A DNA stretch of 64,000 bases, taken from positions 248,001 through 312,000 of the forward strand of contig NZ_QAOF01000004.1 in NCBI RefSeq assembly GCF_003050745.1, read 5' to 3'. The notes below the pieces were generated by a model. It ran no database searches and was not told where the DNA came from. It saw only the letters and a list, made by a program, of their open reading frames with translations. Source of the stretch: Sphingomonas sp. PP-CE-3G-477. Its GTDB lineage: Bacteria > Pseudomonadota > Alphaproteobacteria > Sphingomonadales > Sphingomonadaceae. Made by a program: the position numbers and the translations under genes. Below are positions 25,519-34,978 of the stretch, one piece after another; position 1 is the stretch's first letter, and each line of letters opens with the position of its first letter.

Positions 25519-26333
25519 CCTTGCAGACCATCATCGACGCCGCCTGGGACAACCGCGCGAACCTCGGGCTCGATACCAAGGGCGAAGTACGCGATGCCGT
25601 CGAGTCCGCGCTGGCGATGCTGGATGCCGGCACCGCGCGTGTTGCGGAGCCGACCGCTGACGGCTGGCAGGTCAACCAGTGGCTCAAGAAGGCGGTGCTG
25701 CTGTCGTTCCGGCTCAACGACAACGTCGTGATCGACGGCGGTTCGGCGGGCGCTCCGGGGTTCGACAAGGTGCCGTCGAAGTTCGCAGGCTGGGGTGAAG
25801 CCGAGTTCCGCTCGGCTGGCATTCGCGTCGTGCCGGGCGCGGTCGCGCGGCGCGGGAGCTTCATCGCCAAGGGTGCGATCCTGATGCCGAGCTTCGTCAA
25901 CATCGGCGCGTATGTCGGCGAGGGAACGATGGTCGATGCGTGGGCGACGGTCGGGTCGTGCGCGCAGATCGGCAAGAACGTGCATCTGTCGGGCGGTGCC
26001 GGCATCGGCGGCGTGCTCGAGCCGTTGCAGGCGGATCCGGTTATCATCGGTGACGGCGCCTTCATCGGCGCGCGTGCGGAAGTCGCCGAGGGTGTGCGCG
26101 TCGGCGAGGGCGCGGTGCTGTCGATGGGCGTGTATCTGGGCGCCTCGACCAAGATCATCGACCGCGCGACCGGCGAAGTGTTCAAGGGCGAAGTGCCGCC
26201 CTATTCTGTCGTCGTACCGGGCTCGATCGGTGGTGGTGACGGCAAGCCGGCGTTGTACTGCGCGGTGATCGTCAAGCGCGTGGATGCGCAGACCCGCTCG
26301 AAGACCAGCATCAACGACCTGCTGCGGGACTGA
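25515..26333 (+). CDS. dapD: Tetrahydrodipicolinate N-succinyltransferase
   Basis: Succinylates 2,3,4,5-tetrahydropyridine-2,6-dicarboxylate with succinyl-CoA in the lysine/diaminopimelate pathway. A protein of 272 residues. The N-terminal helical part contains [19 protein letters not shown], followed by left-handed beta-helix hexapeptide repeats ([20 protein letters not shown], then [20 protein letters not shown]). The C-terminal [10 protein letters not shown] is typical. Start ATG 25515 overlaps the nucleotidase stop. Confidence 0.96.
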   Translation: MTLQTIIDAAWDNRANLGLDTKGEVRDAVESALAMLDAGTARVAEPTADGWQVNQWLKKAVLLSFRLNDNVVIDGGSAGAPGFDKVPSKFAGWGEAEFRSAGIRVVPGAVARRGSFIAKGAILMPSFVNIGAYVGEGTMVDAWATVGSCAQIGKNVHLSGGAGIGGVLEPLQADPVIIGDGAFIGARAEVAEGVRVGEGAVLSMGVYLGASTKIIDRATGEVFKGEVPPYSVVVPGSIGGGDGKPALYCAVIVKRVDAQTRSKTSINDLLRD

Positions 26334-26365
26334 CGGCGCGCGCCCCACGTCTCGTCTCCCACGTC

Positions 26366-26425
26366 TCGTCCCGGCGAGGCTCGTGTCGGGTCGACAACGA
26401 CGCGGACGCTGCCTATCCGGGACGA
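26366..26425 (+). promoter_or_regulatory. Inverted repeat in the glpX leader
   Basis: TCGTCCCGG (26366-26374) and CCGGGACGA (26417-26425) form a perfect 9-bp pair around 42 nt, ending 8 nt before the GAGGAGA ribosome binding site of glpX. Just upstream, CCACGTCTCGTC is present twice in tandem. It may be a leader structure or a decayed repeat; no known riboswitch was recognised. Confidence 0.35.
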
Positions 26426-26446
26426 AACATACCGAGGAGAAATATT

Positions 26447-27418
26447 TTGACCGCTGCCGCCAGCCAGGTTCTCGACCGCGTTCTCGTCCTCGAAATGGTC
26501 CGCGTGACCGAAGCTGCGGCGATCGCCGCGTCCACGCTCGTCGGTCGTGGTGACGAGAAGGCGGCGGATGCGGCCGCGGTCGAGGCGATGCGCGAGGCGC
26601 TCAACTCGTTGTACATGGACGGCACCGTCGTGATCGGCGAGGGCGAGCGCGACGAGGCCCCGATGCTGTTCATCGGCGAGAAGGTCGGCTCGGCGATCGG
26701 CAAGGGCCCGAAGATCGACATCGCGCTCGATCCGCTCGAAGGCACGACGATCTGCGCGACCGCGGGGCCGAACAGCCTCGCCGTGCTGGCGATAGCCGAA
26801 GAGGGCGGGCTGCTCAACGCGCCCGACGTCTACATGGACAAGATCGCGGTCGGGCCGGGCTATCCCGAGGGAATCATCGATCTCGACAAGACGCCGACCG
26901 AGAACATCAACGCGGTCGCCGCTGCCAAGGGCGTGCCGGCGCGCGACCTGATCGTGTGCGTGCTCGACCGGCCGCGTCACGAGGCGCTGATCGCCGAGCT
27001 CCGGAAAGTCGGCTGCGGGATCATGCTGATCGGTGACGGCGACGTTGCCGGCGTGATCGCCACGTCGGATCCAGAGACCACGGTCGACGTGTACATGGGC
27101 TCCGGCGGCGCGCCCGAGGGCGTGCTGGCGTGTGCGGCGCTGCGTTGCGTCGGCGGGCAGTTCAAGGGGCGGTTGCTGTTCCGCAACGACGACGAGCGTG
27201 GGCGTGCGGCGAAGTGGGGGATTACGGATCTCGACAAGCAGTATGACCTTTCGGAACTGGCGAAGGGCGACTGCATCTTTGCGGCGACCGGGGTTACGGA
27301 TGGCTCTTTGCTGGCTGGCGTGAAGCGGAAGAAGGGCAAGATGACCACCGAGAGCGTGGTGATGCGGGCGTCTTCGGGGACGGTGCGTTGGGTTAAGGGT
27401 GAGCATCGGACTGATTGA
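26447..27418 (+). CDS. glpX: Class II fructose-1,6-bisphosphatase
   Basis: Gluconeogenic removal of the C1 phosphate of fructose-1,6-bisphosphate. A protein of 323 residues. Start TTG 26447 with GAGGAGA 6 bp upstream; the N-terminus LDRVLVLEMVRVTEAAAIAA is the GlpX signature. The metal-binding motifs VVIGEGERDEAPMLFIGE and DIALDPLEGTTICA are intact, followed by YMGSGGAPEGVLACAALRC. It follows dapD by 113 bp. Confidence 0.96.
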   Translation: MTAAASQVLDRVLVLEMVRVTEAAAIAASTLVGRGDEKAADAAAVEAMREALNSLYMDGTVVIGEGERDEAPMLFIGEKVGSAIGKGPKIDIALDPLEGTTICATAGPNSLAVLAIAEEGGLLNAPDVYMDKIAVGPGYPEGIIDLDKTPTENINAVAAAKGVPARDLIVCVLDRPRHEALIAELRKVGCGIMLIGDGDVAGVIATSDPETTVDVYMGSGGAPEGVLACAALRCVGGQFKGRLLFRNDDERGRAAKWGITDLDKQYDLSELAKGDCIFAATGVTDGSLLAGVKRKKGKMTTESVVMRASSGTVRWVKGEHRTD

Positions 27419-27445
27419 TCGGCTACTCTCTGACCGGCAGCTCAG

Positions 27446-27551
27446 CACCTCCCCGGCGGAGGCCGGGGCCCAGGTGGAAAGGTCGGAGTAACGGAGCGTT
27501 GTCCGTAGTCGGCAACGTCCCCCAACTGGGCCCCGGCGTTCGCCGGGGTGG
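27446..27551. repeat. Family-A bimodular palindromic repeat (copy 3)
   Basis: The arms CACCTCCCCGGCGGAGGCCG and GGCCCCGGCGTTCGCCGGGG surround a core with AGTAACGGAGCG. It lies 27 bp after glpX and 33 bp before a family-B copy. Confidence 0.85.
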
Positions 27552-27584
27552 AACGCTGGGTGAGGGTGGTGAACCAGCCAACCA

Positions 27585-27640
27585 TGTGTCCCCGCGAAGG
27601 CGGGGACCCAGACTGGGCTCCCGCCTTCGCGGGAGAACAT
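27585..27640. repeat. Family-B palindromic repeat (copy 2)
   Basis: ATGTGTCCCCGCGAAGGCGG / CCCAGACTGGG / CTCCCGCCTTCGCGGGAGAA. It ends 42 bp before the CPBP protease gene, in its probable leader or promoter region. Confidence 0.85.
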
Positions 27641-27681
27641 AAGGGCCAAGCGGTGGAACGCAGGAAGGGCGAAGTGTCGGC

Positions 27682-28413
27682 ATGATCCTGCCCAACGTCC
27701 TCCTCCTCGTCACGATCATGAGCCTTGTCTGGTTCCTCAAGGGCGACCTGCTCGGCTACCGCCGGATCAAGCGCCGCTCCGACACAGCATCGCGCCAGAA
27801 GACCTACCGCCTGTGGATCGCCAAGGCCGCAATCGGCTTCGTCCTGCCGGCGGTGATCGGACTCACGCTACTCGGACGCCTCGACGCGCTCCTCACGGTG
27901 CCGCCCGAGTTCGACACCCTCCGCACGCTCCTCCCTAGCTTCGAAGGCGACAGCCGTGCGGAACTGCTCGGCATGATCGGCGGCAGTGCATTCGGTGGCC
28001 TGATCGTCGGCGCGGTGCTCGCGACTCGGGGCAACTGGCGGATCCTCAAGACGATCGGCAATGTCGGCTCGCTGCTCCCGCGCAACCGGCCGGAGATCGT
28101 ACACGCCGCCGCCATGTCGATCGCGGCGGGCATCTCGGAAGAGCTCGCCTTCCGCCTGTTCCTGCCGCTGCTGGTCGCGCTCGTATCGGGCAACGCGTTC
28201 GTCGCGTTCGGCGTCGCCGTGGCGGCGTTCGGCGCTATGCATCTGTATCAGGGGCGGGCGGGCGTGATCGCGACCACGCTGGTCGGCGCGCTGATGGCGG
28301 CGGTGTATCTGATGACCGGCGAACTGTGGCTGGCGATGCTGCTGCACGCGCTGATCGATCTCAATTCGCTGGCATTGCGACCGGCGCTGACTGGAGCATG
28401 GCGCGCGGCTTGA
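27682..28413 (+). CDS. CPBP-family intramembrane metalloprotease-like protein
   Basis: A protein of 243 residues with about six hydrophobic segments. The CPBP/Abi motif EELAFRLFLPLLVAL (EExxxR) lies at ~153, a second motif FGAMHLYQGRAG (His) at ~178, and the third LLHALIDLN near the C-terminus; together these are the expected catalytic set. Bacterial relatives act in bacteriocin self-protection or membrane-protein maturation, but the role here is unknown. Confidence 0.88.
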   Translation: MILPNVLLLVTIMSLVWFLKGDLLGYRRIKRRSDTASRQKTYRLWIAKAAIGFVLPAVIGLTLLGRLDALLTVPPEFDTLRTLLPSFEGDSRAELLGMIGGSAFGGLIVGAVLATRGNWRILKTIGNVGSLLPRNRPEIVHAAAMSIAAGISEELAFRLFLPLLVALVSGNAFVAFGVAVAAFGAMHLYQGRAGVIATTLVGALMAAVYLMTGELWLAMLLHALIDLNSLALRPALTGAWRAA

Positions 28414-28466
28414 CTTCGCGCGCGTGGGTTCGTCCAATCGTTGCACGGTCCACGAAGGGAAATTCC

Positions 28467-30317
28467 ATGTCGCGTCACGCCCTCCTGCTCGCGCTTGCCA
28501 TCACCGCAGCCGTGCCGGCCGCCACGCTCGCGCAGACCGCGCCGCAAACCGTGACCCAGTCGCCGTTCACCTTCGAAGAGGTGATGGTGCCGATGCGTGA
28601 CGGCGCGAAGTTGCAGACGGTGATCATGCGGCCGCGCGGAATCACCGGGCCGCTGCCAATTTTGCTCCAGCGAACGCCCTACGGCGTGCCCGACGCGCCG
28701 TTTCCCACCGCCGATCGCTTCGCGCCGTTGATGAAGGATGGCTATGTGTTCGTGTTCCAGTCGATGCGCGGGCGGTTCAAGTCGGACGGGGTGTTCACGC
28801 TGTCGACTGCGGTCCACCCCGGCGATCCCAAAGCGGTCGATGAGGCGACGGATGCGTACGACACCGTCGGCTGGCTGGTGAAGAATATCCCCGCCAACAA
28901 TGGCAAGGTCGGCATGTGGGGCGTGTCATACCCAGGGTTCGCTGCCGCAGTGGCGCTGGCGAACCCGCATCCGGCGCTGAAGGCGGTTTCCCCACAGGCG
29001 GCGTGGATCGACTACTGGCAGTCGGACGACCTGCACCGCAACGGCGCGCTGCGGTTGAGCTATGCGACCGACTGGGTGTCGTCGCTGCAACTCGACAAGA
29101 CGAAGAATTCCGACTTCGCCTATCCGAGCGATACCTACGATTATTTCCTCAAGGCGGGCTCGGCGGAGGCGATCGACCGGACCGTGTTCAAGGGGCGTGT
29201 GCCGATGTTCACGGCGCTGCTCGATCATCCCAATCACGACGCATTCTATACCGCGCAGCGCTGGACCGATTCGCTTGGCAAGACGACCGTGCCGACGCTG
29301 AACGTTGCGGGGTTCTGGGATCAGGAGGATCCTTGGGGCTCGTGGCAGATTTACGCCAAGCAGAAGCGCAACGATCCGAACCATCTGGCGCAGATCGTGG
29401 CGGGGCCTTGGCGGCATGGCGGGTGGCAGGGTGTGGCGGATCACCTCGGGCCGATCCCGCTCGGCACGGCGAGCGGCACGCAATTCCAGGAGCAGATCCA
29501 GGCGCCGTTCTTCGCGTACTGGCTGCACGGCAAGGGGCCGCGGCCGGACTTTGCGGCGAAGATGTTCCAGTCGGGGTCGAACGTGTGGAAGACCTATGCG
29601 GCCTGGCCTCCGACGGGCACGAAGGCGACCGAACTGTATCTGCACGCGGACGGCAGCCTGTCGTTCACCGCGCCGGCCGTTAGCGAGGGATGTCGCGATT
29701 ACGTATCCGATCCGGCGAACCCGGTGCCGTTCCGCCGGCGGCCGATGTCGGCGACCTATGCCAGCCCGGATTGGGCGTGGTGGGAAGCGGACGACCAGCG
29801 GTTCGTTGACCACCGGCCCGATGTGCTGGGGTATGTGTCGGAGCCGTTGACCACGGACCTGACCGTGACGGGGGCGCTGTCGGCGACGTTGCAGGCGTCG
29901 ACCAGCGGGACGGACAGCGATTTCGTGGTGAAGCTGATCGATGTGCTGGCCGACGATACCGAGCCGATGACGGGGCGTAGCCTGCAGCCGGGCGACTATG
30001 CCCGGACGCTCAACGGGTATCAGCTGCCGATCGCGATGGAGGTGCGGCGCGGGCGCTTCCTGGCGAGCGATACGGCACCGCAGCCTCTCGTGCCGGGCAA
30101 GGTGGTCGCGTGGGACGTGCCGCTGCGCGACCACGACCATGTGTTCAAGGCGGGGCACCGGATCATGGTGCAGGTGCAGTCGAGCTGGTTCCCGATGATC
30201 GACGGCAACCCGCAGTCGTTCGTGCCGAACATCGGGCGGGCAAAAGCGGCGGATTACGTGAAGGCGACGCAGAAGGTCTGCGCGGGATCGCGGATTACGT
30301 TGCCGGTGATGAGGTAA
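28467..30317 (+). CDS. CocE/NonD-family alpha/beta hydrolase, exported
   Basis: A protein of 616 residues with a signal peptide (LAITAAVPAATLAQ). X-Pro dipeptidyl-peptidase (S15)-type fold: the nucleophile elbow is GMWGVSYPGF (GxSYxG), the oxyanion region is LLQRTPYGVP, and a C-terminal jelly-roll domain spans ~400-616 (DHDHVFKAGHRIMVQVQSSW). Members include cocaine esterase and glutaryl-acylase-like enzymes; the substrate is not predictable. ATG 28467 has GAAGGGA 6 bp upstream. Confidence 0.9.
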   Translation: MSRHALLLALAITAAVPAATLAQTAPQTVTQSPFTFEEVMVPMRDGAKLQTVIMRPRGITGPLPILLQRTPYGVPDAPFPTADRFAPLMKDGYVFVFQSMRGRFKSDGVFTLSTAVHPGDPKAVDEATDAYDTVGWLVKNIPANNGKVGMWGVSYPGFAAAVALANPHPALKAVSPQAAWIDYWQSDDLHRNGALRLSYATDWVSSLQLDKTKNSDFAYPSDTYDYFLKAGSAEAIDRTVFKGRVPMFTALLDHPNHDAFYTAQRWTDSLGKTTVPTLNVAGFWDQEDPWGSWQIYAKQKRNDPNHLAQIVAGPWRHGGWQGVADHLGPIPLGTASGTQFQEQIQAPFFAYWLHGKGPRPDFAAKMFQSGSNVWKTYAAWPPTGTKATELYLHADGSLSFTAPAVSEGCRDYVSDPANPVPFRRRPMSATYASPDWAWWEADDQRFVDHRPDVLGYVSEPLTTDLTVTGALSATLQASTSGTDSDFVVKLIDVLADDTEPMTGRSLQPGDYARTLNGYQLPIAMEVRRGRFLASDTAPQPLVPGKVVAWDVPLRDHDHVFKAGHRIMVQVQSSWFPMIDGNPQSFVPNIGRAKAADYVKATQKVCAGSRITLPVMR

Positions 30318-30323
30318 GAAGCT

Positions 30324-30380
30324 TGTTCTCCCGCGAAGGCAGGAGCCCAGACTGGGTCCCCGCCTTCGCGGGGAAACATG
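30324..30380. repeat. Family-B palindromic repeat (copy 3)
   Basis: TTGTTCTCCCGCGAAGGCAG / CCCAGACTGGG / TCCCCGCCTTCGCGGGGAAA, in the opposite orientation to copy 1. It fills the space between the convergent CocE-like gene and the ABC permease gene. Confidence 0.85.
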
Positions 30381-30389
30381 GTTCTTCGG

Positions 30390-31166
30390 TTAGTTCTTCA
30401 TTCGCCAGCCGGTTTTGAAGATCCACGCGATCGCGATCAGGCACACCGCCAGGAAGCCCGCCGTCACGGCTAGGCTCACTCCCACCGCGACATCACCCTG
30501 CCCGAAGAAGCTCCAGCGGAAGCCGCTGACCAGGTAGACGACCGGGTTGAACAGGCTGAACGTCCGCCACGGCTGGGGCAGCATGTCGATCGAGTAGAAC
30601 GCGCCGCCGAGGAACGTCAGCGGCGTGATCAGCAGCGCGGGGACGAAGTTCAACTGCTCGAAGCCGTTGGCCCACACGCCGATGATGAACCCGAACAGGC
30701 TGAACGCCACGGCCGTGAGGATCAGGAACGCGATCATCGCGAACGGGTGTTCGATGCGGAGCGGCACGAAGAACGAGGCGGTGGCGAGGATGATCAGCCC
30801 GAGGATCACCGACTTGGTGGTCGCTGCGCCGACATAGCCGATCACCATCTCCATTGCCGAGACGGGCGCCGACAACAGCTCGTAGATCGTGCCGGTGAAT
30901 TTGGGGAAGTAAATGCCGATCGACGCGTTCGAGATGCTCTGCGTGAGCAGCGACAGCATGATCAGGCCGGGAACGATGAAGCTGCCATAGCCGACGCCGC
31001 CGACCTGCTGCATGCGGCTGCCGATCGCACCGCCGAAGACGATGAAGTAGAGTGACGTCGTTAGGACCGGGGTGACGAGGCTCTGCCACAGAGTGCGCAG
31101 CGCGCGCGCCATTTCGAAGCGATAGATCGCCCAGATGCCGTGAGTGTTGATCAGCGAGGGGGTCAT
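30390..31166 (-). CDS. ABC-2 type transporter permease
   Basis: A protein of 258 residues with six predicted membrane segments. It starts with the short cytoplasmic amphipathic segment ([20 protein letters not shown]) seen in ABC-2 permeases and has the family region [19 protein letters not shown] before the last segments. It overlaps the ATPase gene by 4 bp, so the two form one exporter. The substrate (drug, lipid or polysaccharide) is not determined. Confidence 0.92.
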   Translation of the reverse strand: MTPSLINTHGIWAIYRFEMARALRTLWQSLVTPVLTTSLYFIVFGGAIGSRMQQVGGVGYGSFIVPGLIMLSLLTQSISNASIGIYFPKFTGTIYELLSAPVSAMEMVIGYVGAATTKSVILGLIILATASFFVPLRIEHPFAMIAFLILTAVAFSLFGFIIGVWANGFEQLNFVPALLITPLTFLGGAFYSIDMLPQPWRTFSLFNPVVYLVSGFRWSFFGQGDVAVGVSLAVTAGFLAVCLIAIAWIFKTGWRMKN

Positions 31167-32092
31167 GCGCGTTCTCCGACGAGATCGACGAAGATGTCTT
31201 CGAGGCTCGACTTGCTGGTTTCGAGATCCTTGAAGCCGATGCCGAGTTCACCGAGTTTGCGCAGCAACGACGGGATGCCGGTGTGATCGGCCTGCGCGTC
31301 GAACACGTAGCGGAGGCGCTTGCCATCGTCTTCCAGCGACAGGTCCCAGTCGACGAGTTCCGGGGGGATCGCCATCATCGGGTCCTGGAGCGCGATGTCG
31401 AGTTCGCGCTTGCCGAGCTTCTTCATCAGCGACGCCTTGTCGTCGACAAGCAGCAGCTTACCCTTGTTGATGACGCCGACGCGGTCGGCCATTTCCTCGG
31501 CTTCCTCGATGTAATGCGTCGTCAGGATGATCGTCGTGCCGCCTTCGCGCAGGCGGTGGACGAGCTTCCACATGTCGCGGCGCAATGCGACGTCGACGCC
31601 CGCGGTGGGTTCGTCGAGGAACAGGATCTCGGGTTCGTGCGCGAGCGCCTTGGCGATCAGCACGCGGCGTTTCATCCCGCCGGAGAGTTCGCGGATCTTC
31701 GCGTCGCGCTTGTCCCAGAGCGAGAGGTCGCGGAGTACCTGTTCGATGTACGCGCTATGCCCCGAGCGGCCGAACAGGCGGCGGCTGAAGGTGACGGTGG
31801 CGAGCACCGTCTCGAACATGTCGACGTTCAGTTCCTGCGGCACGAGGCCGATGCGGCTGCGCGCCTGCTTGTAATCGCGGATCGCGTCGTAGCCGGCGAC
31901 CTTGATCGTCCCGGCGGACGGCGTGACGATACCGCAGATTATGCTGATCAGCGTCGTCTTGCCCGCGCCGTTGGGGCCGAGGAGGGCGAAGATCTCGCCT
32001 TTTTGAATGTCTAGGTCGACTGGGTGGAGGGCAGTGGTGCCGCTCTTGTAGGTCTTGGTGACGCCCGCGATGGACAGGATCGGTTCGGTCAT
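31163..32092 (-). CDS. ABC transporter ATP-binding protein
   Basis: A protein of 309 residues. Walker A is [12 protein letters not shown], the signature [15 protein letters not shown], and Walker [19 protein letters not shown], followed by the switch histidine in [14 protein letters not shown]. The DrrA/NatA-like C-terminal extension (~225-309) is present. ATG 32092 was selected because GGGG lies 6 bp upstream; a GTG two codons earlier overlaps that site. Confidence 0.94.
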   Translation of the reverse strand: MTEPILSIAGVTKTYKSGTTALHPVDLDIQKGEIFALLGPNGAGKTTLISIICGIVTPSAGTIKVAGYDAIRDYKQARSRIGLVPQELNVDMFETVLATVTFSRRLFGRSGHSAYIEQVLRDLSLWDKRDAKIRELSGGMKRRVLIAKALAHEPEILFLDEPTAGVDVALRRDMWKLVHRLREGGTTIILTTHYIEEAEEMADRVGVINKGKLLLVDDKASLMKKLGKRELDIALQDPMMAIPPELVDWDLSLEDDGKRLRYVFDAQADHTGIPSLLRKLGELGIGFKDLETSKSSLEDIFVDLVGERA

Positions 32093-32160
32093 TGGCACCC
32101 CTTTTTGTGAGGGGAAGATGGGGGTGGTGGGACGTGAATGATAGGTCTTCCCTCCCCTTC

Positions 32161-32218
32161 TTGTTCTCCCGCGAAGGCGGGAGCCCAGACTGGGTCCCCG
32201 CCTTCGCGGGGAAACAAG
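32161..32218. repeat. Family-B palindromic repeat (copy 4)
   Basis: TTGTTCTCCCGCGAAGGCGG / CCCAGACTGGG / TCCCCGCCTTCGCGGGGAAA. It sits between the DsbA-like gene (ends 32229) and the ABC ATPase gene. Confidence 0.85.
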
Positions 32219-32228
32219 GAGAGGAGCG

Positions 32229-32939
32229 TCAACCGGCGCGGGCGGCTGCCACGGCTTTCTGGAGGTCTTCGAGCGGCAGTGCGCCAGACAGGACCCGGTC
32301 GCCGACCACCCAGCTTGGCGTACCGGTCATGCCGAGTTTGGCGGCGGTTTCCATGTTTTTGGCGATCTCGGCGTCGGCGGTCTTGGTGAAGTTCGCCTGC
32401 GTCGTGTCGACTCCGGCTTTCCCCGCTGCCGCGGCGATCGAGGCGTCGCTGACGGGGCCGCCGGCGTAGAGTGCGTCGTGGAAGGTGGCGAACTTGCCTT
32501 GTTGCGCGGCGGCGAGGCTGGCGCGGGCGGCGATGCGGCTTTCGGCGCTGAGGATCGGGAGTTCGCGGAAGACGACGCGGACTTTCGGGTCGGCGGCGAT
32601 CAGCTTGGCGATCATCGGCAGGCTCGCGCGGCAATATCCGCAATTGTAATCGAAATACTCGACGAGCGTGACGTCGCCCCTGGGGTTGCCGGCCCAGGCG
32701 CTGCCGAACGGCGTGACGATCGCGTCGCGGTTGGCGGTGACCGTCTTGCCCGACTCGCGGTCGCGCAGTTTCTCCATCGCCTCGGGGAGGATCTCGGGGT
32801 GCGCCAACACGTAATCGTGGACGATTGCCTCGACCTGCGCGCGCTCCACGCCGCCGCCCTGGCGATCATAGCCCCAGACCGCGAGGCCTCCGAGGACGGC
32901 GCCGACAATCGCAATGGCCGGGAATGTAAGTTTGCTCAT
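32229..32939 (-). CDS. DsbA-family protein with ScsC/Com1-like N-terminus
   Basis: A protein of 236 residues with an N-terminal signal anchor ([20 protein letters not shown]). A helical segment ([20 protein letters not shown], ~35-55) typical of Com1/ScsC-type DsbA proteins precedes a thioredoxin fold with active site YNCGYCRAS and cis-proline loop [10 protein letters not shown]. ScsC relatives act as disulfide isomerases or oxidases. Its start overlaps the stop of the M48 protease gene (ATGA), so they are co-translated. Confidence 0.92.
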   Translation of the reverse strand: MSKLTFPAIAIVGAVLGGLAVWGYDRQGGGVERAQVEAIVHDYVLAHPEILPEAMEKLRDRESGKTVTANRDAIVTPFGSAWAGNPRGDVTLVEYFDYNCGYCRASLPMIAKLIAADPKVRVVFRELPILSAESRIAARASLAAAQQGKFATFHDALYAGGPVSDASIAAAAGKAGVDTTQANFTKTADAEIAKNMETAAKLGMTGTPSWVVGDRVLSGALPLEDLQKAVAAARAG

Positions 32940-34291
32940 TTGCGGCGCTTATACTGCTTGGGATTGTCGTCCATCTCGTTCTGCGCGGCCATCGCGATAT
33001 CCTGCGCGCGGATCCAGTCGGTAGTGTTCGCCGGGATGTTCGCCAGCGCATATTGCGCGCTCGCCGACGCGGTCCGCATGTCGCCGCCCATGCTGGCGCG
33101 CTCGGCGGTGGCGAGCGCGGCGCGTGCGGTATCCCCGGTCAGTTCGTAGACGGTGCCGAGCTGCATCCAGGCGAACGGGTTCTGGTCGTCGCGGCCTACT
33201 GCGGTGCGCAGGACCCTGGTCGCCTCGGGGTAGTTCGCCTTGTTCTCGGTCGCGATCAGCGCGTGGCCGAAGGTGGTGGCGATCAGCGGATTGTTGCGAG
33301 AACCCTCCGTGGCTTCGCGTAGAGGGACCAGCGACTCGGTCGGCTTGCCGGCTTCGAGCAAAATCTGCCCCTTGATCTCGAGGAAATACGGATCGGTGGG
33401 CTCGGCCTTTACCAGCGCGTTGGCTTCGGCGTCGGCTTTGTCGGGGTAGCCGGCTTTGTGATACGCGTAGGCGCGGGCGTAGTGCGCGTAGATCGACTGG
33501 TTGCTGGGCGGGTAGGCTTGCAGCGTCTGGTCGGCGGGCATGACGTAGCCGGCAAGCTTGGCCTTCACGCGGCGGAAGCGTTCCTCCAGCGCGGCGTCGG
33601 GTTTGTTGGCCCAGGCGGGCGAGGCTTGCAGGTCGGCGGTGAGCGTCGCGACGCGTTCCCCGGACAGGGGGTGCGATTGCATGAAGGGATCGATGTTGGC
33701 GGTGCCGAAGCGGTATTCCTGCTGCTGCAATTTCTTGAAGAAGCTGAGCATGCCACGGCCGGAGACGTTGGCCTCGCGGAGGAATTTTGCGCCGGTCGCG
33801 TCTGCGGTCGATTCCTGGACGCGGCTGAACGAGAGGTAGCTGCCCATCGCCGCCTGCTGGCCTGCCGCCATGATGCCGGCACCTGCCTCGCCGCTGCCGG
33901 CCGCCATCGCGGCGAGGCCGAGGACCATCGAGAGCAGGTACATGCCCATTGCCGGCTTGGTGCCGCGATCGGCGAGGACGACGTGGCCGTCGGCGATGTG
34001 GCCGAGTTCGTGCGCGATGACGCCCTGGACTTCGTTGGCGTTGTCGGCGGCCTGGATGAGCCCTGAGTGGACATAGACGGTCTGCCCGCCGGCGACGAAC
34101 GCGTTGATCGATTCGTCGTTGATGAGGACGACCTTCACGTCGCGCGTCGAAAGTCCGGCCGCCTTGATTAGCGGGTTCGACATCTCCGCGAACATGGTTT
34201 CGGTCTCGGCGTCGCGGAGGATCGACTGGGCCTGGAGGGGCGTCGTCCAGAGGAGGAGGGCGGTGGCTGCGGCGGCTACTAGGCGCTTCAT
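32936..34291 (-). CDS. M48 metalloprotease with TPR repeats (BepA-like)
   Basis: A protein of 451 residues with a signal peptide (ATALLLWTTPLQAQ). The zinc motif HELGHIADGH is at ~125, and the third ligand region STADATGAKFLREA matches ExxAD-type. A TPR-like helical half occupies ~300-450. This matches E. coli BepA/YfgC, which degrades or assists outer-membrane assembly proteins. The reading frame is open upstream through a family-E repeat, but ATG 34291 is the first start with a signal peptide. Confidence 0.93.
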   Translation of the reverse strand: MKRLVAAAATALLLWTTPLQAQSILRDAETETMFAEMSNPLIKAAGLSTRDVKVVLINDESINAFVAGGQTVYVHSGLIQAADNANEVQGVIAHELGHIADGHVVLADRGTKPAMGMYLLSMVLGLAAMAAGSGEAGAGIMAAGQQAAMGSYLSFSRVQESTADATGAKFLREANVSGRGMLSFFKKLQQQEYRFGTANIDPFMQSHPLSGERVATLTADLQASPAWANKPDAALEERFRRVKAKLAGYVMPADQTLQAYPPSNQSIYAHYARAYAYHKAGYPDKADAEANALVKAEPTDPYFLEIKGQILLEAGKPTESLVPLREATEGSRNNPLIATTFGHALIATENKANYPEATRVLRTAVGRDDQNPFAWMQLGTVYELTGDTARAALATAERASMGGDMRTASASAQYALANIPANTTDWIRAQDIAMAAQNEMDDNPKQYKRRK

Positions 34292-34352
34292 ATTACGGGG
34301 TATCGTCGATTGGGGGCGGGGGGGCAATGGTCGTGCGGTCGGGCGTGCGGTG

Positions 34353-34445
34353 GAGTGAAGTATAGGAAGTGCAGACGCTGGGAGCGGTTTTGCGGGGGTG
34401 CGGGGAGTGTGGGGGAGGGGAGCAGGGTTTGGGTGTGTAGGACAG
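34353..34445 (-). repeat. Family-E element, copy 2
   Basis: A 93-bp counterpart of 11824-11940, with the same two conserved ends and the same orientation. Its gene-proximal end is 61 bp upstream of the M48 protease start. The minus strand has TATACTTCACTC at that end. Confidence 0.65.
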
Positions 34446-34503
34446 AGGTTTGAGAGGGGCATTATGGGTTGCTGGGGGCGTGTCGTGCTTGTTTCTCTCC
34501 CAC

Positions 34504-34587
34504 CGTCATCCCAGCGAAAGCTGGGATCTCCCCGTTTGGCGGGTGTCGCGTGCCATGTGGGATACCCCAGCTTTCGCTGGGGTGACG
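34504..34587. repeat. Family-C palindromic repeat (copy 2)
   Basis: The arms CGTCATCCCAGCGAAAGCTG and CAGCTTTCGCTGGGGTGACG are inverted around about 40 bp. Compared with copy 1, the arm bases changed in pairs that keep the stem intact. Confidence 0.8.
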
Positions 34588-34642
34588 GGTTTTGGTTTGG
34601 GGTGTCGACGGCGCGTTCGAGATAGTTCCGCTAGATAACTAC

Positions 34643-34747
34643 CACCCCGGCGGAGGCCGGGGTCCAATTGGGGGACCGGGCTAACTGAGGGTGGCGCTTC
34701 GTTATTGCCACCTTTCCAATTGGGCCCCAGCCTTCGCCGGGGTGGTG
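34643..34747. repeat. Family-A bimodular palindromic repeat (copy 4)
   Basis: ACCACCCCGGCGGAGGCCGG ... GGGCCCCAGCCTTCGCCGGG, with CCAATTGG next to each arm and CTAACTGAGGGTGGCGCTTC in the core. Confidence 0.85.
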
Positions 34748-34815
34748 GTGGGTGGGGCGAGTTCGGCGTGTTTCACAAAGGCGCTGGAACTCAAACCTCG
34801 TACCGCCCGCGTGGC

Positions 34816-34872
34816 TTGTTCACCCGCGAAGGCGGGTGCCCAGTCTGGGTCCCCGCCTTGGCGGGGAAACAT
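34816..34872. repeat. Family-B palindromic repeat (copy 5)
   Basis: TTGTTCACCCGCGAAGGCGG / CCCAGTCTGGG / TCCCCGCCTTGGCGGGGAAA. It is 69 bp from the family-A copy upstream and 49 bp from the rne terminator. Confidence 0.85.
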
Positions 34873-34920
34873 ACTTTTGTCGGATGGAGCGTTTCACCGG
34901 TAGCTTCGGCGCTTCCCCAC

Positions 34921-34957
34921 AAACAAAAACGGGCGCGGCCTTTCGGTCGCGCCCGTT
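34921..34957 (-). terminator. Rho-independent terminator of rne
   Basis: On the minus strand AACGGGCGCGACC-GAAA-GGCCGCGCCCGTT (13 bp stem with one G-U pair) is followed directly by TTTTGTTT. It lies 22 bp after the rne stop codon. Confidence 0.88.
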
Positions 34958-34978
34958 CTTTGGTCTCAGCGTCCAGGT

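Larger units (their letters stand above)
34292..34978. other. Repeat-rich intergenic stretch between the M48 gene and rne
   Basis: 687 bp without a convincing gene. It holds, in order, a family-E element, a family-C, a family-A and a family-B palindromic repeat, and the rne terminator. It is the densest repeat cluster in the window. Confidence 0.75.
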
